Below, in pieces: positions 58,974 to 64,000 of a stretch of DNA of 64,000 nucleotides. The notes beneath the pieces were generated by a model that searched no databases, was not told the origin of the DNA, and was given only the letters and a program-made list of their open reading frames with translations. Source of the stretch: an uncultured Lachnoclostridium sp. (GTDB taxonomy: Bacteria; Bacillota; Clostridia; Lachnospirales; Lachnospiraceae); NCBI GenBank assembly GCA_948330435.1, contig CAOJBY010000016.1, positions 22,615 through 86,614 of the forward strand. Reading direction: 5' to 3'. Position numbers and translations under genes: made by a program. The number at the start of each line of letters is the position of its first letter. The first letter of the stretch is position 1.

Positions 58974-59624
58974 CTAATCCTCCCTAAGTTCCTTAATCTC
59001 CCTAAGTTCTTCGATGCATCCCGCTTGGATTGCCCCTATATTCCGGGCGATTTTTTCATCCGGCCAGTCCCACCATCTGATGCGAAGCAGATCAGAAATC
59101 GTATCCTCATCAAAGCGTTTTTTAATGGGCCTTGCCGGAACGCCCCCTACAATGGTATATGGCGGCACGTCTTTTGTGACAAGGGCACGAGTGCCAATAA
59201 TTGCCCCATCGCCGATGGTAACTCCCGCCAGGATAACAGCTTCAAAGCCAATCCATACATCATTGCCGATTCGGATATCACCTTTATTATCCCAACATTT
59301 CGCCACGTTCTTTTTTTCCAGCCCCCATTCTTCAAAAAACAGAGGAAAAGGATATGTACTCAGTGAAGCCAGCGTGTGATTGGCACTATTAAAAAGAAAC
59401 TTTGCTCCGCAGGCAATCGAACAAAACTTTCCGATTATGAGCCTGTCATGATTGATGGGATAATGATACAATACATTATTTTTTTCAAACTCCATCGGAT
59501 CATTTAAAAAATCGTTATACATCGTATAATCGCCAACTTTAATATTGGGATTTGTAATTACATTTTTCAGATAAACCGTCTGTGTATCTCCTGTGCGTGG
59601 ATATATTTTCTTTGAATCAGCCAT
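58974..59624 (-). CDS. Vat/CatB-type xenobiotic acetyltransferase
   Basis: 216 residues from ATG 59624 (MADSKKIYPR). It is a left-handed beta-helix enzyme: LIIGKFCSIACGAKFLFNS, catalytic His83 in ANHTLASLSTYPF, hexapeptide turns (IRIGNDVWIGFEAVILAGVT), then VTKDVPPYTIVGGVPARPIK. It matches the family of streptogramin A (Vat) and chloramphenicol (CatB) acetyltransferases, which acetylate the drug using acetyl-CoA. Which drug, if any, is not readable from sequence. Confidence 0.9.
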   Translation of the reverse strand: MADSKKIYPRTGDTQTVYLKNVITNPNIKVGDYTMYNDFLNDPMEFEKNNVLYHYPINHDRLIIGKFCSIACGAKFLFNSANHTLASLSTYPFPLFFEEWGLEKKNVAKCWDNKGDIRIGNDVWIGFEAVILAGVTIGDGAIIGTRALVTKDVPPYTIVGGVPARPIKKRFDEDTISDLLRIRWWDWPDEKIARNIGAIQAGCIEELREIKELRED

Positions 59625-59723
59625 TTTTAAACCCTCCTGTCGATTGTATAATTGAATTTTATTCATCCGTTGCGGTATTTTCAATAGACCGAACAGTACA
59701 GACATAATGTGTATACCCGTAGG

Positions 59724-59760
59724 GTATAAAAAGAGAGCTGCCTTTCTTTCGGCAGCTCCC
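59724..59760 (-). terminator. Rho-independent terminator after the CD3324 gene
   Basis: GAGCTGCC (59735-59742) and GGCAGCTC (59751-59758), followed on the minus strand by TCTTTTTAT. A textbook hairpin just beyond the stop. Confidence 0.88.
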
Positions 59761-59765
59761 TGTCA

Positions 59766-60029
59766 TTATTTTTGATATATTATTTTCCGAATGGCATAAA
59801 CCGAAAGATGGTAAAGCTCCGCAAGCTCCTCCACAGGCACACCCTGCCTGTAATCCGAAACAATCTTTTTATTACGGTCTTCAAGCTCCTTTCGGTAGCC
59901 GGACAATTCCCCCCAGGATTTATGCTCCTTTGTTTTTGCAGGAATATAGATATAACCTGCCTGCATGTATTTCTGCAATTCTTCCACCAGCCCGGCCGGG
60001 AGAATCTCATTTGCATTCCTATATTTCAT
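59766..60029 (-). CDS. CD3324-family HTH protein
   Basis: 87 residues: MKYRNANEILPAGLVEELQK, YMQAGYIYIPAKTKEHKSWG, LAELYHLSVYAIRKIIYQ. This is the CD3324 family of small helix-turn-helix proteins widespread in Clostridia; target unknown. Its mRNA has a leader of about 170 bases with competing hairpins and its promoter overlaps a palindrome. Confidence 0.88.
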   Translation of the reverse strand: MKYRNANEILPAGLVEELQKYMQAGYIYIPAKTKEHKSWGELSGYRKELEDRNKKIVSDYRQGVPVEELAELYHLSVYAIRKIIYQK

Positions 60030-60063
60030 ATGCGGCTTCCTCCTTGATAGATTTCGTCAAGCA

Positions 60064-60137
60064 GCAAAGCCGGCAATCTATGTCAGCGACTCCTATTTCC
60101 TCCATGCAAGCGTCGCTTAAACCGGCTTTGCATGGAG
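60064..60137 (-). promoter_or_regulatory. Competing hairpins in the CD3324 leader
   Basis: Perfect 10-bp pairs GCAAAGCCGG (60064-60073) with CCGGCTTTGC (60122-60131), and CTCCATGCAA (60100-60109) with TTGCATGGAG (60128-60137). The two share bases 60128-60131 and cannot both form fully. The first lies near the ribosome site. Confidence 0.5.
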
Positions 60138-60193
60138 CCAGGCTTGATTCTTTCGTTTCTTATTTCTGCACATAAATCTCACCACCCAAATAT

Positions 60194-60234
60194 TATCGTA
60201 CTGAAAGTATAGCACGATACTTTAAGCAATACAA
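60194..60234 (-). promoter_or_regulatory. CD3324 promoter with overlapping palindrome
   Basis: -35 TTGTAT (60229-60234), 17-base spacer, -10 TATACT (60206-60211). TATCGTACT and AGCACGATA (60194-60219) form an imperfect 26-base palindrome over the -10, a likely repressor site. Confidence 0.6.
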
Positions 60235-60361
60235 GAACATCAAAAAATGCGTTTAGATAATACATTCATTAGTTACTGCACAGCTTTTCTGCCGTCCGTC
60301 TGAAGCGTAACTTCTGTGGGTTTGTCTGCATCCTATACAGAAATCCGCCGGTTGATTTTTC

Positions 60362-60380
60362 ACTATCAAAGTGATAATAT
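60362..60380 (+). promoter_or_regulatory. Operator before the HTH regulator gene
   Basis: ACTATCAAAGTGATAATAT has the TATCA-N3-TGATA core also found at 61084-61104, suggesting autoregulation. Confidence 0.55.
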
Positions 60381-60409
60381 TTCCACATAAGCAAACAGGA
60401 GGACGAAAC

Positions 60410-60943
60410 ATGATTGATAAAATTATGGAATGCATTACAAACCCGGTAAAATGTAAATTGCTGTTTGAAATAAATTCACAGAAACGGGCAACCGCAAAGC
60501 ATCTATCGGATGTTCTTGGGGACATTCCGCAGGCCACTCTGTATCGCCATTTAAAAAAGATGCTAAATGACGGTCTTCTGAAAGTGGTGGAGGAAACCCA
60601 GGTACGGGGGACCGTAGAAAAAACCTATGCACTTGCATTTGACCTGAACCATGATTTTGAAGCGATATTAGCCGAAAACTCCGGTCCCCTTTATATGCAA
60701 ATGTTCACGCAGTATGTTCTTGGATTTGCGAAGCAGTTTCAGGCGTATTGTAAATCGCCGGATATTGATATAAAAAAAGATATGTCCGGATTTTCTCTTT
60801 CCCATCTTTATTTATCAGACGAAGAATTGACGGAGCTTATGGAACGTATCTCAAATATCATAAAGACGGCAGGAAAAAACGAGCCAAAAGCGGGGCGAAA
60901 ATTAAGGACGCTTGGGATAATCGTGGCCCCGCCAGAGACCTGA
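60410..60943 (+). CDS. Winged-helix regulator (ArsR/HTH_20-like)
   Basis: 177 residues from ATG 60410, with AGGAGG 7 bases upstream. The N-terminal winged helix is ITNPVKCKLLFEINSQKRAT, AKHLSDVLGDIPQATLYRHL, KKMLNDGLLKVVEE. The helical C-terminal half may bind a ligand. It precedes an ABC exporter on the same strand, and both promoters share the ATTATCA-type palindrome, so it likely represses itself and the exporter. Confidence 0.88.
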   Translation: MIDKIMECITNPVKCKLLFEINSQKRATAKHLSDVLGDIPQATLYRHLKKMLNDGLLKVVEETQVRGTVEKTYALAFDLNHDFEAILAENSGPLYMQMFTQYVLGFAKQFQAYCKSPDIDIKKDMSGFSLSHLYLSDEELTELMERISNIIKTAGKNEPKAGRKLRTLGIIVAPPET

Positions 60944-61075
60944 CATAATGTACGTCCAAATCGGACCGTGTGCACGTGAACCGTCCGAACACGGATATGG
61001 AGAAGCCTGTGCTGCTTGCCCGACCAAACGGATACTCAACCTCTACTGCTCCCCCAAAAAGCGGAGCAGTTTCTA

Positions 61076-61104
61076 TTGACTTTATATTATCATTATGATA
61101 ATAT
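61076..61104 (+). promoter_or_regulatory. ABC exporter promoter with embedded operator
   Basis: -35 TTGACT (61076-61081), 17-base spacer, -10 TAATAT (61099-61104). The perfect palindrome ATATTATCA-TTA-TGATAATAT (61084-61104) fills the spacer and -10. Confidence 0.75.
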
Positions 61105-61209
61105 TACTAATATAATAATATTGAAACCACATAAAGAGAGAACAAAAACGTAGATAACCGATTGAGAATACAGCTTTTGCTCATCTCTATTTCAACAAGG
61201 AGGAACACC

Positions 61210-61935
61210 ATGCAAGCCATATTGGAAATCAGAAATTTTACAAAAGAATATTCCCAGGGAAAAAAAGCCGTTGACAATCTTTCCCTGTCCGTGATGCCCG
61301 GAGAAATACACGGCTTTATCGGGCATAACGGAGCCGGAAAGACAACAACGATTCGGGCGGTTGTGGGGGTCATGGGCTTCCATGAGGGAGAAATTCTCAT
61401 AGACGGACATTCCGCCAAAACCGAACCCGTTACATGCAAGCTGCTGACCGCCTACATTCCCGACAACCCGGATCTGTACGACTATATCACAGGCATTCAA
61501 TATCTGAATTATATGGCGGATATGTTTTCCGTTGACCGTAAAGCTCGGGAAGAACGGGTAAGAAAATATGCGGAGCTTTTCGGCATCACGGACAGCCTGG
61601 GAAATCTGGTCAGCTTTTATTCCCACGGCATGAAGCAGAAGCTGGCTTTGATCGGAGCTTTTTTACATGAACCGAAGCTCCTTGTACTGGACGAACCCTT
61701 TGTGGGGCTTGACCCCGAAGCTGCTTTTCATCTGAAACAAATCATGGGAGACTTGTGCGGACGTGGAAGTGCCATCTTTTTTTCCACCCATGTGTTGGAT
61801 GTTGCGGAAAAGCTGTGCGATCAGGTTTCTATCATCAAGCAGGGAAAATTGATCCTAAGCGGGAGCATGGAGACAGTGCGTGGCTCGGGAAGCCTGGAAG
61901 ATGTTTTTATGGAGGTTGTGGAACATGAAAAATAG
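61210..61935 (+). CDS. ABC exporter ATPase
   Basis: 241 residues from ATG 61210, with AAGGAGG 6 bases upstream. Walker A GHNGAGKTT (38-46), signature FYSHGMKQKLALIGA (degenerate: YSHGM instead of LSGGQ), Walker B LLVLDEPFVGLDPE, switch His in FFSTHVLD. Ends inside the permease start (11-base overlap). Confidence 0.93.
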   Translation: MQAILEIRNFTKEYSQGKKAVDNLSLSVMPGEIHGFIGHNGAGKTTTIRAVVGVMGFHEGEILIDGHSAKTEPVTCKLLTAYIPDNPDLYDYITGIQYLNYMADMFSVDRKAREERVRKYAELFGITDSLGNLVSFYSHGMKQKLALIGAFLHEPKLLVLDEPFVGLDPEAAFHLKQIMGDLCGRGSAIFFSTHVLDVAEKLCDQVSIIKQGKLILSGSMETVRGSGSLEDVFMEVVEHEK

Positions 61936-63505
61936 GTATTTACTTCTTTTGAAAATACAGCTTTACGGCTTGTTCGGCCTGAACCGCATCCTCCATTCCC
62001 GCAGCAGGAAAGAAAAGCTGCACAGCGGGGCTTTGGGTGGGGCTGCAATCCTCACCATCGGACTGATGATTGCTTACAGCACCATGATCAGCGTGGGGGT
62101 GGCACGTATGGGGGCCGTCCATATTCTGCCGGCGATTTCCGCACTGATCTGCTCTCTGATTACCTTGATATTAACGTTCCTGAAAAGCTTTGGCGTACTG
62201 ACTGGTCTGCGTGACTACGATATGGTTATGTCGCTTCCGGTGAAAAATTCCCAGGTGGTTTTAAGCCGGTTAACAATGGTTTATCTGGCCAACCTCTTCA
62301 TCAGTATGATTGTCGTGCTTCCCTCTGTTGTCATTTTTTGGACAAATGCAAAAACGGGGATTTCCGGAAACATCATGTTTCTTCTTTCCCTTTTCTTTCT
62401 GCCTGTCATTCCTATGATAATCTCTTTGGGACTTGGCCTTTTGATTACCGCTGTTTCTTCCCGTTCAAAGCACAAAAATATGCTTTCACTGGGATCAAGT
62501 ACGCTGATTGTGCTGCTGATTGTGGCGGCTTCTTCCAGAGCACAGAGCATACATACGGAAGAACTCTTGAATATTGGGATTCTGTTTTCCCGCATGGTGA
62601 AAAAACTCTATCCCCCGGCCGGGCTTATTTCAAAAGCGATTGAACAGCAAGATTGGCTGTGCTTTTCGGCCTTTGTGGGAATGTCCGTTTTTATCGGTGC
62701 CGTTTTTGCTGGGACAGCGTCTCATTTTTACCAGAAGCTGAATACGGCTGCCTTTCATCATTCTGCCGTAACATACGAGGGAAAGAATTTACAGGCTTCT
62801 TCTCCGCTGAAAGCAATGTATAAGCGAGAGTTTCACCGATACTTTTCCTGCACAATTTACGCACTGAATTCTACGATTGGAATGGTGCTGTTACTTGCTG
62901 CGGCTTTTCCGCTCCTGTTTATCAGCCCCGAAGCCCTGGAACAGCAAAGCGGCATAGCCGGTCTTGGCCAAATGCTGCGGCAGGTGCTTCCGCTGGTCAT
63001 TGCGGTATTTGTTACCATGACCTCCACCGCTTCTGCGTCCCTGTCCCTGGAGGGGAAAAACCGTTGGATCATGTGTTCCTTACCGGTGAGGGCCATTGAT
63101 ATATTCAACTCCAAAATAGCGGTCAATCTGACGGTGATCTTTCCTTTTGTGCTGATAAGTGCCGCCTTGTCAGGCTTTAAAATGGGGATCTCACCAAAAG
63201 AAGCGATTTTGTTATGCATCGTTCCAACGGTCTATGCCTGTTTCATATCCGTGTTGGGAATGTATTTGAACGTGAAATTTCCAAGGTATGACTGGCCAAG
63301 TGAATATTATGCGATAAAGGGCGGTGCAATCTCTGTTCTGGCAACCATGGGGGCAGGCATGTTAAGCAGTTTAATCCCCCTCTCTGCCTGCTTAGCGTTC
63401 CCGAATATCAGCAGCTTGATAATGGCGGTAACCTCTGCTTTGTTATTGGCCGTATCCTTTCTGCTGTATGGGCGGCTAAGGCAGTATTCGCTTTATGAGA
63501 TTTGA
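61925..63505 (+). CDS. ABC exporter permease
   Basis: 526 residues from ATG 61925 (MKNRYLLLLKI). About twelve hydrophobic segments in two similar halves (each with a long helix pair and the LPV motif: MVMSLPVKNSQVVLSRL and IMCSLPVRAIDIFNSKI). It is the partner of the ATPase at 61210; together they likely export a drug or lipid under control of the regulator at 60410. Confidence 0.9.
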   Translation: MKNRYLLLLKIQLYGLFGLNRILHSRSRKEKLHSGALGGAAILTIGLMIAYSTMISVGVARMGAVHILPAISALICSLITLILTFLKSFGVLTGLRDYDMVMSLPVKNSQVVLSRLTMVYLANLFISMIVVLPSVVIFWTNAKTGISGNIMFLLSLFFLPVIPMIISLGLGLLITAVSSRSKHKNMLSLGSSTLIVLLIVAASSRAQSIHTEELLNIGILFSRMVKKLYPPAGLISKAIEQQDWLCFSAFVGMSVFIGAVFAGTASHFYQKLNTAAFHHSAVTYEGKNLQASSPLKAMYKREFHRYFSCTIYALNSTIGMVLLLAAAFPLLFISPEALEQQSGIAGLGQMLRQVLPLVIAVFVTMTSTASASLSLEGKNRWIMCSLPVRAIDIFNSKIAVNLTVIFPFVLISAALSGFKMGISPKEAILLCIVPTVYACFISVLGMYLNVKFPRYDWPSEYYAIKGGAISVLATMGAGMLSSLIPLSACLAFPNISSLIMAVTSALLLAVSFLLYGRLRQYSLYEI

Positions 63506-63510
63506 AAAAT

Positions 63511-63558
63511 GGCTTAGGACCCTGTAAAATCACGTTTTTCAAGATTCTAAGCCGGTTT
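63511..63558 (+). terminator. Terminator of the ABC exporter operon
   Basis: GGCTTAG (63511-63517) pairs with CTAAGCC (63547-63553), with extra pairing inside, followed by GGTTTTATTT. It lies 6 bases after the permease stop. Confidence 0.7.
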
Positions 63559-63717
63559 TATTTATAACGGTTTCCTAGTACAATATTGCACAAATAACAA
63601 TGAATTCTGCACTCGCTATCTGTGCCAGCTGCACGCCTGCGAAGCTAGTCGTAGCATTCGAAACAGGTTCATAATTGACATAAGCCAGAATTTTTTGAAA
63701 GGGGTGTCGCAAAATCA

Positions 63718-64000
63718 TCAAATCAGATGGCTTCCGGTCCGCTCTTTTTGTATTTTTTCATGTAATTTATTGATGTTATACCCTATGCAGAGCAAAAGCA
63801 TTTCTAGTTTTACCTTTGTTTTCCCACGAATTGCCGGATTTCTGCCTTTGGCAGAGTAAGCCTTGTGCAGTAAGCTGTAGTTTAAACCCTCCAGTTCGTA
63901 GCTCAGCAGTCTGACAGAATCATCTTCAGGAACCAGACCTTCCAAACTTAGAGTATAATTATCATTGGCAAAAATAAAGGGAAGAGATCGAAACCTCTTC
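63718..64000 (-). pseudogene. Internally deleted IS1182-type transposase
   Basis: The frame enters from the right edge as NDNYTLSLEGLVPEDDSVRL and reads LLHKAYSAKGRNPAI, the start of IS1182-family transposases, then jumps to KTKVKLEMLLLCIGYNINKL and a stop, which is their C-terminal end. The catalytic centre (some 350 residues) is missing. The frame is kept across the junction. Confidence 0.75.

Larger units (their letters stand above)
60030..60409. other. Divergent control region between CD3324 and the HTH regulator
   Basis: 380 bases. It holds the CD3324 leader with two competing hairpins (60064-60137), its promoter and palindrome (60194-60234), and the operator before the plus-strand regulator (60362-60380). 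No gene. Confidence 0.65.

Noticed and set aside
1..64000. tRNA or rRNA genes
   Set aside because: No rRNA core segments or tRNA cloverleaf with GGTTCGANTCC-type arms noticed in intergenic regions. A dedicated tRNA search could still find one.

Overview
The window looks like chromosome of a Gram-positive anaerobe of the Clostridia, most likely Lachnospiraceae. The signs are small XRE regulators paired with membrane proteins, Bce-type two-component/ABC modules, a feoA-feoA-feoB cluster with a short Fur-like protein and a Cys-rich FeoB partner, PadR/DUF2812 and CD3324 proteins, strong AGGAGG ribosome sites and moderate GC. I found no rRNA, tRNA or CRISPR array. The assignment is an inference from gene content.

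Left part (1-13.6 kb, nearly all minus strand): the start of a BMP-family lipoprotein; a Bce-like module (regulator, kinase, ATPase, permease) interrupted by a broken XRE/membrane-protein pair with an in-frame TGA; then an operon of a small prepilin peptidase, a membrane Ser/Thr kinase that seems to start at CTG, a ~1,040-residue Ig-like surface protein and a metallo-beta-lactamase-fold lipoprotein.

13.9-23.3 kb is metabolic: metQ-metN-metI behind a promoter, a 33-codon Met/Cys-rich leader ORF and a terminator hairpin, which together look like a ribosome-mediated attenuator (the most interesting find); a DacF-type carboxypeptidase; and the feo iron cluster with Fur-type and DtxR-like operator candidates. 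23.4-29.3 kb holds a DUF3879-like protein and a second complete Bce-like module.

29.4-56 kb is accessory and scarred. It has an AbiH-family defence gene, DUF3788, an alpha/beta hydrolase, nuclease/ATPase pseudogenes, a GNAT-membrane fusion, PadR-DUF2812, an orphan AgrC/LytTR-like pair, a deleted RelB-type antitoxin, duplicated XRE genes, a PIN-domain toxin/antitoxin pair, VanRS-like regulators with an ABC exporter, HxlR/nitroreductase, KilA-N, and LysM and DUF3786 proteins. Two near-identical 166-bp palindromic MITE-like elements plus two eroded copies, and a 60-bp inverted repeat shared by 31.1 and 47.6 kb, mark past rearrangement.

56-64 kb holds a lipoprotein, an XRE-DUF3796-like pair, a fragment of an Ntn hydrolase, a Vat-type antibiotic acetyltransferase, CD3324 with a structured leader, a regulator plus ABC exporter sharing a palindromic operator, and an internally deleted IS1182-type transposase at the right edge. 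Many genes here serve envelope-stress or drug sensing and export: four ABC export systems and four two-component pairs lie within 64 kb.
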